The translations under genes and the position numbers were made by a program. A stretch of DNA of 41,599 nucleotides, taken from positions 1 through 41,599 of the forward strand of contig JAMOAW010000030.1 of assembly GCA_039908535.1 (NCBI GenBank), written 5' to 3'. Positions 24,831-32,790 of the stretch are shown here, one piece after another (the stretch's first letter is position 1; each line of letters starts with the position of its first letter). This DNA comes from JAMOAW01 sp039908535. Lineage in GTDB: Bacteria > Pseudomonadota > Magnetococcia > Magnetococcales > JADFZT01. The notes under the pieces are model-generated. The model was given only the letters and a program-made list of their open reading frames with translations, made no database searches and was not told the DNA's origin.

Positions 24831-26641
24831 GACGCCGCTTTGCTGTTTTATTGCTCCATCCCGACCATTTTCGCCAAAAACGCCCTTGGTTGGAACCCTA
24901 TTGGATATTTCCCCATTCCAGAGCGGGTGTCTATCAAGATTGGTTGGTGGGGCAAAGCATTCCCCATCACGCTCTCCCGGCCAAGGCCTTGACCGAGACG
25001 TTCCTTTTGGATGGCGACCAGTTACGCTTTTCGGCGATTTTATTGGCGTTACCTTGGAAAAAATTATCTCTGGCAATCCGCACGTTATTGTTAAACTTCT
25101 CCCGCCAATACGGATTATCCCTCATTGCGGATGTGGCCTTATTGACCGATACCATGGCGTTGGCGGCGTTTGGGGTGCATGATCGGGGCAGACGCCATTT
25201 GGCCCCGGCACTCCTGCACACCCCTCAAGGAAATATTTTATTTACTCGGCACTCCAGACCCTTTTCCCCCTCTGGCGCGGATGTTGGTCTGCGCCCTTTA
25301 GGGCGTTTTTTATGGCAAAATTGGAGCTTACATCACATTAAATACACCTGTGACACCCGCATTTTGGCTCAATGGCGCGGAGGTATGGCGGCCATATTGG
25401 ATCATATGTTTGGTGAAGCCCATAACATATTGTTTAATTTTCATCCAGCTTTGCTATTACACCACCCTGCGCCGCTGCATCTTTTTTTGCGTCAGACCAT
25501 CGAACAAACCACTCCCGCCAAGGCCGCTCGTTGGTGCTGGCAAGGGGCAATGGCCTTGCGCATGGACGATCCAGGCTCTTCGGAACGGGTTTTTTTAGAG
25601 GGGTATAACGATGGCGTGCCCACCGCCACCCTTTGGCAAGAGGTGTTGCACCTACTAGAGAAGGAAAAAGCCCACCTCAATGTGGCGATGGTGCCGCATT
25701 GGGTGGATGATGGCGATTTAAAACGGGGACGCCTTTTCATCGCTGGCTCAGAGGCCACCCAACGCCAAGCGGCAGATCACCATCTCTCCCAAGAGGTAGT
25801 TTATAAACGTCTCTGCCCTGCTCTTGTATATGACTATGCCGCCCTATTTGCGGCCATGATCCCTGGGATCGTTTCTGGTTTGATCACCCCGTTGTCCCAC
25901 GGATTAACCCATCTGACCCCCAACGAACGACAGTGGTCTCGTGCCCAAGACCGCTATACCCATTCCCATTGGTATCGAGAGTTTGGCGGTCCCGACCACG
26001 AATTATACGATGCCGAATTATTACGCCGTTTGAGGTTAAGCGCGGATCGCATTGAGGATTGGTGCGGGCGACGCCCGCATGTTTTTGTCCCATCAGGCCA
26101 CGAACGGACCCCACGCACCCCATTGTTGGCCCAACAAGCGGGGTATTGGTTGCTCTCCAGTCGGGGAACCATCCCTTTAACCGCGCCGCCCTACACAGAA
26201 AACCGATTTTTGCCAGGGTGTTATCCCGAACAAATGGCCCATTTACTGGCTTGGAGTGCGGCAGGTTATCCGGCTACCTTGGTTTTTCACGATTTTGACT
26301 TGGTTCGCGGCGAAGTTGTTTGGCTTGCAGCCCTCCTCACCCAACTCAAAAAAAATGGCATGCACCGTTTTTTCTCGTTGGACTCTTTTGCGTGGTCTTT
26401 GCATTGTCACCTTGATGTCGAAACACGTACCGATGGTGTGGTGCAAATACACCTTCATGTCAACCACTCTTTGGCCAAATCTGCCGACATCCTCTGGATT
26501 CGAGTCGGAATGGTGGCCAGTCGGGTGACGGATGGGGTGGGCGAAGAGGTGGCGGGTTGGGTCATAGATGGGCATGAAACTCTCCTCCCCATAGATCCCA
26601 CCCATCCCCCCACCTGTTTTTATCTTCATGGTCTGGCATGA
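24827..26641 (+). CDS. Polysaccharide-deacetylase-like protein (604 residues)
   Basis: The middle and C-terminal parts look like the glycoside hydrolase/deacetylase fold. ALRMDDPGSSERVF (about residue 244) offers the metal-binding aspartate pair. HLNVAMVPHWVDDGD, LITPLSHGLTHL (about 358, histidines spaced like the H-x3-H metal site) and FVPSGHERTPRTPLLAQQAG follow in order. No signal peptide is evident. The first 240 residues match nothing I know; they contain HPDHFRQKRPWLEPYW and a long hydrophobic-aromatic segment. The operon context suggests action on a lipid-linked glycan. It overlaps both neighbours by ATGA. Confidence is fair for the fold and low for the substrate. Confidence 0.65.
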   Translation: MRRRFAVLLLHPDHFRQKRPWLEPYWIFPHSRAGVYQDWLVGQSIPHHALPAKALTETFLLDGDQLRFSAILLALPWKKLSLAIRTLLLNFSRQYGLSLIADVALLTDTMALAAFGVHDRGRRHLAPALLHTPQGNILFTRHSRPFSPSGADVGLRPLGRFLWQNWSLHHIKYTCDTRILAQWRGGMAAILDHMFGEAHNILFNFHPALLLHHPAPLHLFLRQTIEQTTPAKAARWCWQGAMALRMDDPGSSERVFLEGYNDGVPTATLWQEVLHLLEKEKAHLNVAMVPHWVDDGDLKRGRLFIAGSEATQRQAADHHLSQEVVYKRLCPALVYDYAALFAAMIPGIVSGLITPLSHGLTHLTPNERQWSRAQDRYTHSHWYREFGGPDHELYDAELLRRLRLSADRIEDWCGRRPHVFVPSGHERTPRTPLLAQQAGYWLLSSRGTIPLTAPPYTENRFLPGCYPEQMAHLLAWSAAGYPATLVFHDFDLVRGEVVWLAALLTQLKKNGMHRFFSLDSFAWSLHCHLDVETRTDGVVQIHLHVNHSLAKSADILWIRVGMVASRVTDGVGEEVAGWVIDGHETLLPIDPTHPPTCFYLHGLA

Positions 26642-27706
26642 GTTCCCGATTGCGCATTTTACACATCACCACGCAATTACTGCCCCACGGTGGTATTGAA
26701 GAGAACTTGCGCTTGCTGGCACAACGCTTGGACCCGAATCATTTTGAACTTTTTCTTTGCCCCATCCGTAACACCTTGGCCGAAATTCCAGCTTCTTTTA
26801 TAAATTTACCGATCCACTTGCTCCCTTTAAACCGAGCGGGGTCTTTGTATGACATCTTTACCACCATCGCTTTATGGCGGTTAATCCGCAACATTAAGCC
26901 TCATATTGTCCATACCCACAACAACAAAGGCAATTTTCATGGCCGATTGGCGGCGCGCTGGTATAGTCGCACCGCTATTGTCACCACACACCATGACCTG
27001 GGGGACTGGCGAGCGGCCACTGGTCACCCTCTGAAATGGCGGGGGTTAACCGCTGATGAAAACTGGTTGGATCATCTGATTTACCCTATTTTAAATCTCC
27101 GCATGAATCGTCTTAACCATGGGATTATCGTTGTTTCACAGGCGGTGGGTCACCTTCACAGCCATCCAGGCAGAGGTTTGTATCTTTTGCCCGCCCCTTA
27201 TGACGACCATCTTTTTGTACCATTTTCTTTACCCACCTCTTCGACATTCTGGTGCCACTCTGCGCGTCATGGGCGCTGGTCCTTTATGGACGACGCTACA
27301 ACAACGCGCCTCTTTGCCCGATCTGCAAGGTCGGGTATTTTTAACAGGGGCAATGACTCATGACGTGCATTTATATCAAGACCTGGACATTTATCTTCAG
27401 CCCAGCCTCAGCGAAGGCTCTTCCATGACCACGGTGGAGGCCATGGCCATGGGTCTGCCGGTGATTGCCAGTCGCACGGGGGGATTGGCCGAGGTGGTGA
27501 TAGATGGTGAAACCGGTCTGTTGGTACCCCCCAACGATCCTCAAGCCTTGGCCGAGGCCATTCTCACCTTGCTCCACGATCCACAACGGGCCCAAGCCAT
27601 GGGCCACCAGGGACAGATTCGGGCGCGGGCCTTTTTTTCTGGCCGCCTCTATATAGAAAAAATCGCCGCATTTTATCAAGACATGGCGCGTCAGATCGTG
27701 CCATGA
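26638..27706 (+). pseudogene. GT4-type glycosyltransferase, frameshifted and internally deleted
   Basis: The N-terminal half is in one frame (26638 to about 27225: LRILHITTQLLPHGGIEENL ... HIVHTHNNKGNFHGRLAARW ... IIVVSQAVGH). The C-terminal half is in the +1 frame (about 27250 to 27706: GATLRVMGAGPLW ... LQPSLSEGSSMTTVEAMAMG with the E-x7-E motif ... GGLAEVVIDGETGLLVPPND). The central segment that normally carries the GRL-x-x-KG motif, about 50 residues, is missing in all frames. So this is a real deletion of about 150 bp or more, not a multiple of three, rather than a simple base-call error. The first frame stops at 27363. It overlaps the upstream gene (ATGA), and its 3' end overlaps the flippase start (ATGA). 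Confidence 0.75.
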
Positions 27707-29199
27707 GCTTGAATACGCGACCATTGGTGGCCATTTTATGGGGCCAGATGGGCATGGGGGGACGCACAGCTCTCACCTTTGTCATCTCCATTTTGGTGGC
27801 CCGCGCCCTGGGGGCCGACTCTTTTGGGGTATATGTCTCTTTGATCGCAGTGGTGGAGCTGTTGATTAAGATAACCGATATGGGTGTATACACCACCTTT
27901 AGCACCTATATTCCCCGTTTGCGCCATGAAAACCTGCTTGGCCAATGCAGCTATCTGACACGGCAGATTCTTACACGCCGTTTTATACTCTTGTTAGCAA
28001 CCGTTTGTATCCTGATTCTTCTCCAAAGACACACTTCTTGGCTGATATTTTTTATCCATGAGCGTTATTTATCTTGCCTCCTTTTGCTCTTTTTAGTGCG
28101 TGCGACGATGGATGGATTTATCTTTATCGTCATTGCCCAGGTGGATATGCGTTATTATTCAGCGGTGGAGATTGGGGTCTCTTTGGTACAGTTGGCGGGG
28201 GTTCTTTGGCTCATTGAAAGCGGTCTGACGGTTGAGGCGATGCTGTGGTTGATGGTGGTGGTCCATGCGTTGCAATGCATTTTTTATGCATACCGCTCTT
28301 GGGGGGTTCTGCAACCCACGCCAGACCCTTTTCCCATGGCTTCGGTGTGGCGATTTGGGTGTTGGGTTTGGTTGGGGACATTGTTTTATTATTTGCGGCA
28401 AAAGAGCATTGATATTTTGCTGTTGCTCTTTTTAATCAAGGATAAAAGGGCCATTGCCCACTATGAAATCGCCTATATGTTGGTCATGTATGGCGGTTTG
28501 GTGTTGCTCTCTTCTCTGGAACGTCTGGGGGTGAGCCTCTACGCCTCGGCTTTGGCGCGGGATGGAATGGCAGGTCTGGGCCGTATTTGGCAATGGATGA
28601 CAAAACTCTCCATTCTCTTGGCCATTCCGGTATTGGTTTTTTTATGGATCCACGCCGATCACCTGATACACGCCTTTTATACCCCTGACTATCTGGCTGC
28701 CGTGCCTCTTTTATGGTTGTTTGCTGGCTTGCAGATCGGGGTGATTCTCCTGGCTGGAGAGACCACCGATGCCTTACTATTTCCCATGGGAAAAGAGAAA
28801 TTATTTCTTTATCTTAACGCCTTGCAAGGTTTTTTAAATCTCTTTCTTGGTATTTTACTCATTCCCTATTTTGGAGCCATGGGGGCGGTTTTAGCCACCG
28901 GTGGCACGGCATTTTTGGCCGCCATCCTCAACCTTCACCTCATCACCCGCCCTCTGCACACCCCTTTACCCTGGCGCTTCTCCCTCTCCTTTTTCCTCTT
29001 AACCCTCCTCCTCGCCGCCCCCACCCGTCTTTACCCCAATCCAAATTTGTTTGTTTTAATCGGATTAGCCCTCTTGTACGGCCTTTCTCTCCTACTTTTA
29101 GCTCCCAGAGTGGTGCCCGTGACGCTGGAGGAGAGGCTTTTGTTGGAAAAATATTTACCAAAATGGTGGTGGGAGAGGTGGTTGCCGAAGAGGAAGTGA
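27703..29199 (+). CDS. Polysaccharide flippase (Wzx-like, MOP superfamily)
   Basis: A 498-residue integral membrane protein with about 12-14 hydrophobic segments. The N-terminus GQMGMGGRTALTFVISILVA followed by RALGADSFGVYVSLIAVVEL is the usual first part of O-antigen/polysaccharide export flippases. A second family feature is the C-terminal segment GAMGAVLATGGTAFLAAILN. It probably flips a lipid-linked glycan across the inner membrane. It ends with a basic tail (WWWERWLPKRK). Translationally coupled to the broken glycosyltransferase. Last gene of the operon; a family I repeat element follows. Confidence 0.88.
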   Translation: MSLNTRPLVAILWGQMGMGGRTALTFVISILVARALGADSFGVYVSLIAVVELLIKITDMGVYTTFSTYIPRLRHENLLGQCSYLTRQILTRRFILLLATVCILILLQRHTSWLIFFIHERYLSCLLLLFLVRATMDGFIFIVIAQVDMRYYSAVEIGVSLVQLAGVLWLIESGLTVEAMLWLMVVVHALQCIFYAYRSWGVLQPTPDPFPMASVWRFGCWVWLGTLFYYLRQKSIDILLLLFLIKDKRAIAHYEIAYMLVMYGGLVLLSSLERLGVSLYASALARDGMAGLGRIWQWMTKLSILLAIPVLVFLWIHADHLIHAFYTPDYLAAVPLLWLFAGLQIGVILLAGETTDALLFPMGKEKLFLYLNALQGFLNLFLGILLIPYFGAMGAVLATGGTAFLAAILNLHLITRPLHTPLPWRFSLSFFLLTLLLAAPTRLYPNPNLFVLIGLALLYGLSLLLLAPRVVPVTLEERLLLEKYLPKWWWERWLPKRK

Positions 29200-29236
29200 G
29201 TTAAAATAAATAATATAGAATTGTATATATTAAATG

Positions 29237-29434
29237 TGATACTACCACACTTAACCGTGGTCGTCTGTTTTTTGATTTTATTATTTTTTAAAAAAAAAGG
29301 GGTCTGGGGGATTGCCCCCAGGGTTTTGCTTTTGACCTCGGTTTTGCTTCCTTCAAAAAGCAGGGGGATTGGGGGATGCCATCCCCCAAGGTCTTGACTT
29401 TGCTTTTTCGTCCACACTTAAATGTGATGGTACC
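29237..29434. mobile_element. Family I element with terminal inverted repeats (MITE-like)
   Basis: 198 bp. The left end (TACTACCACACTTAACC...) and the complement of the right end (GGTACCATCACATTTAAG...) are imperfect inverted repeats of about 17 bp. The interior holds the hairpin CTGGGGGATTGCCCCCAG (29304-29321), a T-rich linker, and a GGGGGATGCCATCCCCC hairpin. An inverted, shorter copy with the same ends is at 34187-34331. It has no coding capacity. From 29435 to 29580 I see nothing convincing apart from two GGTACT words. Confidence 0.7.
29290..29323 (-). terminator. Terminator-like hairpin within family I element
   Basis: On the minus strand the stem CTGGGGG/CCCCCAG (29304-29321) is followed by ACCCC and a T-run (complement of 29290-29298). 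It lies between the convergent flippase and 29581 genes. Confidence 0.6.
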
Positions 29435-29580
29435 GTTAATGGATACTCTCTTAATCATAAATATCGTATTGTGACACGAGTGGGTGGGATCATGATCGCT
29501 GGATTTAGCGTTTTAGCGGTACTCATAAAGGTACTTTAAACCTTTTTTCGCAATATCCAGGTCATGAACACCCCCGCCCC

Positions 29581-30111
29581 CTAAGAGCGAAACAACCGAA
29601 ACAATCCCCGCCGATCCATGGGTTGTTCCAAACGACTCGAAACAGAGCGTGGAACGTGGATGCCAGGATTTTCTTGAGCTAAGGCGGCGGCCATAGCGGA
29701 TTCGTTGCTGTTTAAGTGGGTCACTTGATGGAGTATGGTTTGCACAAAATGGTGCCCCGTCTCTGGCTCCCAGGCGATCAACACCGGGATTGTTTTTTCT
29801 TTACCCCGCAAAATAACCCCTTGGCCTTTAGCGACCCTTCCGGCTTCATCCACCTGCAAAGGGGTGGCGGATTGAATGGAGGGAAGGGTACCAGGTAAAT
29901 GCCAATAGATGCGTTCTACGGCCCAGGGGGTAATTAAAATGGCACTGGGAAGTTCATCCCGGGGAGGGGTCAGCCGGGCTTGAACCCACAACTGGGGGTT
30001 GATATCGGGATGGTTGGGAGAGAGCGTGGCTAAAACGCGCTCAGCGGCCACTTGCAAAGCCACCGGGTCTGGCCAGCGACAGTCCCATTTTACAAGGGGA
30101 GATGAGGTCAT
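29581..30111 (-). CDS. Uncharacterised protein downstream of thiS-thiG (176 residues)
   Basis: I do not recognise this family. It is a soluble protein without signal peptide or membrane helix. Visible segments: LQVAAERVLATLSPNHPDIN, ILITPWAVERIYWHLPG, and QTILHQVTHLNSNESAMAAA, with a basic C-terminus RRGLFRLFRS. ATG 30111 has a very good ribosome site (AAGGAG). It lies 17 bp after thiS-thiG, so the two are presumably co-transcribed. The ITPW word recalls a motif of the HybE hydrogenase chaperone, but the other HybE features are lacking. Confidence 0.7.
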   Translation of the reverse strand: MTSSPLVKWDCRWPDPVALQVAAERVLATLSPNHPDINPQLWVQARLTPPRDELPSAILITPWAVERIYWHLPGTLPSIQSATPLQVDEAGRVAKGQGVILRGKEKTIPVLIAWEPETGHHFVQTILHQVTHLNSNESAMAAALAQENPGIHVPRSVSSRLEQPMDRRGLFRLFRS

Positions 30112-30128
30112 ACGCGCTCCTTTTTCCT

Positions 30129-31121
30129 TTAGAAAAAAAGACCATCCAAAGGGCTGGAGGCCGAGGCGTAGAGTTTACGCGGCATCCGTCCTGCCAACCA
30201 GGCATGGCGGCCCGCCTCCACGGCTTTTTTCATTGCCAAGGCCATGAGAAGCGGTTTTTTAGCAGCGGCAATTGCGGTATTCATCAACACCCCATCACAC
30301 CCCAACTCCATGGCGATCGCGGCATCAGAGGCGGTCCCAACGCCCGCATCGACCAAAACCGGCACCTTAGCCTGTTCAATGATGATACGCAGCGTATAGG
30401 GGTTACGAATGCCTAAACCCGAACCAATAGGAGCGGCCAAAGGCATGACCGCCACACACCCCATCTCTTCATAACGTTGACATAGGTAGGGGTCGTCGGT
30501 GGTATAGACCATCACCTTGAATCCCTCGGCAATGAGTATTTCTGCGGCTTTGAGGGTTTCTGGGGTGTTGGGCCATAAATATTTTTGGTCAGAGAGCACC
30601 TCCAATTTAACCAACTCCCACCCTCCCGCCTCGCGGGCCAACCGCAAAGTGCGCACCGCCTCTTCGGCGGTATAACAGCCTGCGGTATTGGGCAGGTAGG
30701 TATATTTTTTGGGGTCTAAATAGTCGCTCAACATAGGTGCTTTGGGATCGGTAATGTTCACGCGGCGCACGGCAACGGTAACGATTTGCGCGCCAGAGGC
30801 TTCAATGGCCTGCACCGTTTCGGTAAAATCTCGATATTTACCCGTACCCACCAAAAGCCGGCTGTTAAAAGATCGCCCAGCAATGGTCAACAGATCTTCT
30901 TCACTTGCGTCTGGTGACTCCTCACCACCGCCAATAAAATGCACCACTTCCACTTTATCTCCTTCAGAAAGGGGGGTTGTGGCAAAACGTTCTCTGCCCA
31001 CCACCTCTAAATTGAGTTCCACCGCTACCCGCTTGCCATCAAAGCCCAGCTTCGTTAATAATTCCGCCACTGTCCCTAAGGCGTGCTGTTCAAATGGTTC
31101 TCCATTAAGAATAATTTTCAT
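30129..31121 (-). CDS. thiG: Fused sulfur carrier ThiS - thiazole synthase ThiG
   Basis: 330 residues. Residues 1-66 are ThiS (MKIILNGEPFEQHALGTVAE ... KVEVVHFIGGG), including the GG at the point where free ThiS would end. After a linker EESPDASEED, residues about 76-325 are ThiG: LLVGTGKYRDF, VTVAVRRVNI (Schiff-base lysine region is KLEVL further on), PNTAGCYTAEEAVR, and PVLVDAGVGTASDAAIAMELG with GVLMNTAIA. ThiG forms the thiazole phosphate of thiamine from DXP, dehydroglycine and ThiS thiocarboxylate. Such fusions are annotated in other proteobacteria. ATG 31121 has GAGG 5 bases upstream. I see no TPP-riboswitch-like structure in the roughly 110-bp upstream gap. Confidence 0.93.
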   Translation of the reverse strand: MKIILNGEPFEQHALGTVAELLTKLGFDGKRVAVELNLEVVGRERFATTPLSEGDKVEVVHFIGGGEESPDASEEDLLTIAGRSFNSRLLVGTGKYRDFTETVQAIEASGAQIVTVAVRRVNITDPKAPMLSDYLDPKKYTYLPNTAGCYTAEEAVRTLRLAREAGGWELVKLEVLSDQKYLWPNTPETLKAAEILIAEGFKVMVYTTDDPYLCQRYEEMGCVAVMPLAAPIGSGLGIRNPYTLRIIIEQAKVPVLVDAGVGTASDAAIAMELGCDGVLMNTAIAAAKKPLLMALAMKKAVEAGRHAWLAGRMPRKLYASASSPLDGLFF

Positions 31122-31237
31122 TTTACCTCTTTTCTATACACCATTTTTGTTAACAATTTTAAAAAAAATTGCTGATTGAATTAAAATCTGGCATCTTATG
31201 TCGTGTTAAAATTACCTGAAGTGAGACAGAGGTGCAA

Positions 31238-31792
31238 ATGGATTCTGACCCCGAAACAATTTTGACGCGCCTATTTGATTTGGTCGCGCACAACCAGTTG
31301 ACACAAGCGGGTGATTTACTTGATCTGTGGTGTCTCAACGCGCCCCAAAAAGCGGCGGCCTTGCTCGTGGCGTCCCGAATGTTTGAAAAAAAATATTGCG
31401 CACGCCCCCTTCAAGATGCCGAGGTGGCCAATCAATTAAACCGCGCCCTGTCTCATATCGATCAAGCCATTTTTGTCGATCCACAGGAAAATTTACATAA
31501 AAAGGTCTTGGATGCGTTGCACCTTTTTCAAAAACAGATTGCCTGCCGAACAGAAAAAAATACCCAAAGCGAGAGGCTCCTGGCGTTACAAAAGTTTCAA
31601 GAAAAAATTCGCGCACAAACGGATGATCCTAAAAATCGTCCACTACGCCATTTGAATAAACTGAAGCAACTGGCAGATTGTGCTGGTCATTTAGCCAGAA
31701 AACCTATGACAACCAAGCAAAAAAAGATCCAATTTTTACTTGGCTTACAACAAAAATGGCTTAAAAAAAATGTTGCACAATCCTTTGCCTAA
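31238..31792 (+). CDS. Uncharacterised helical protein upstream of aroQ (184 residues)
   Basis: Not recognised. Predicted entirely alpha-helical and soluble, with charged repeats such as NQLTQAGDLLDLWCLNAPQK and LLALQKFQEKIRAQ, and a strongly basic C-terminal part (KQKKIQFLLGLQQKWLKKN). It may be a TPR-like or adaptor protein. I chose ATG 31238, with AGAGG 5 bases upstream, over a GTG two codons earlier. It stands 21 bp before aroQ on the same strand, so it is probably part of that operon. Confidence 0.7.
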   Translation: MDSDPETILTRLFDLVAHNQLTQAGDLLDLWCLNAPQKAAALLVASRMFEKKYCARPLQDAEVANQLNRALSHIDQAIFVDPQENLHKKVLDALHLFQKQIACRTEKNTQSERLLALQKFQEKIRAQTDDPKNRPLRHLNKLKQLADCAGHLARKPMTTKQKKIQFLLGLQQKWLKKNVAQSFA

Positions 31793-31813
31793 ATTTTGCC
31801 CATGGAGTGACGC

Positions 31814-32266
31814 ATGACAACCCGGTATCATCTATTAATTCTCAATGGTCCCAATTTAAATCTTTTAGGCCAACGAGAAGCGGGCATTTATGGACGCGTC
31901 ACTTTGACAGAAATTGAACAACAATGTCGTGAGGTGGCCCAGAAACTGGAGGCCGAACTGAATTTTTTTCAATCCAACCACGAAGGAAAATTGGTGGACC
32001 GCATTCAACAGGCCTATCAAAAAGAAGATTTAATCATCATCAACCCTGCAGCCTACACGCATACCTCAATTGCCATTCGGGATGCCCTGTTGGCGGTTTC
32101 TCTACCTATCATTGAGGTGCATTTGAGCAATGTTCACAAGCGGGAGCCATTTCGGCATAAATCTTTTATCAGCGACATCGCCCTGGGTCAAATTGTTGGT
32201 TTAGGTCCAATTGGATATCGATTTGCGATTGAAGCTGGTATCTTGCATCTGAAGGCGTTATCCTAA
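31814..32266 (+). CDS. aroQ: 3-dehydroquinate dehydratase, type II
   Basis: Third step of the shikimate pathway; dodecameric cytoplasmic enzyme. It has 150 residues. Visible motifs: LILNGPNLNLLGQREAGIYG with the catalytic tyrosine in the lid loop, FFQSNHEGKLVDRI, NPAAYTHTSIAIRDAL, and EVHLSNVHKREPFRHKS with the catalytic histidine. GGAGTGACGC precedes ATG 31814. It is followed by accB and accC, the widespread aroQ-accB-accC order. Confidence 0.97.
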   Translation: MTTRYHLLILNGPNLNLLGQREAGIYGRVTLTEIEQQCREVAQKLEAELNFFQSNHEGKLVDRIQQAYQKEDLIIINPAAYTHTSIAIRDALLAVSLPIIEVHLSNVHKREPFRHKSFISDIALGQIVGLGPIGYRFAIEAGILHLKALS

Positions 32267-32302
32267 ATGGGTAAAAGTGATCATTTATTGGGGGTAAAAC
32301 CG

Positions 32303-32785
32303 ATGGATCTCAAAGAGATTAAAAATTTAATTAAATTTATCTCTAAAACCGATATTTCTGAACTTGAAATCAGCCAAGAGGGACAGACCATTCGTGTACA
32401 ACGAGGGGTCATTGGTCAAACGAATGTGGTGCATACGTCCCAGCCCATGCCTGCCTATCTGCCGATGGTTTCTCAACAACAGCACCAACAACAGCCAACG
32501 TTGGTTGGCCAATCAACGGCCAGCGTACCTGAGCTTGAAACCACCACGGTTGCCATTACCTCGCCGATGGTAGGAAGCTTTTATCAAGCCGCCTCGCCGG
32601 AATCGCCCCCTTTTGTGCAGGTGGGTGACATGGTGCGCAAAGGACAGGTGGTTTGCATCATTGAGGCGATGAAATTGATGAACGAAATTGAATCGGAAGT
32701 TTCGGGTCGCGTGGTACGTCTTCTCAAAGAGAACGCCACCCCAGTGGAATTTGGTGAAGAACTGTTCCTCATTGAACCGGATTAA
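32303..32785 (+). CDS. accB: Biotin carboxyl carrier protein of acetyl-CoA carboxylase
   Basis: 160 residues. The N-terminus is DLKEIKNLIKFISKTDISEL; a linker rich in Q and P includes QQQHQQQP; and the biotinyl domain has ITSPMVGSFY and the target lysine in EAMKLMNEIE. I chose ATG 32303, where the family N-terminus begins and GGGGGT precedes. An ATG at 32267, right after the aroQ stop (TAAATGG), would add 12 residues. Works with AccC in the first half-reaction of malonyl-CoA formation. Confidence 0.96.
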   Translation: MDLKEIKNLIKFISKTDISELEISQEGQTIRVQRGVIGQTNVVHTSQPMPAYLPMVSQQQHQQQPTLVGQSTASVPELETTTVAITSPMVGSFYQAASPESPPFVQVGDMVRKGQVVCIIEAMKLMNEIESEVSGRVVRLLKENATPVEFGEELFLIEPD

Positions 32786-32790
32786 CGATT

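Noticed and set aside
27119..27706. Second half of the glycosyltransferase as a separate intact gene
   Set aside because: Its first 40 or so residues are the wrong-frame reading of the upstream half; real homology begins near 27250 without a start codon.
29581..30111. HybE-type hydrogenase chaperone
   Set aside because: Only the short ITPW word matches; the rest of the protein lacks HybE features and no hydrogenase genes are near.
31122..31237. TPP riboswitch before thiS-thiG
   Set aside because: The gap is AT-rich and I find no CTGAGA-like conserved core or paired arms on the minus strand.
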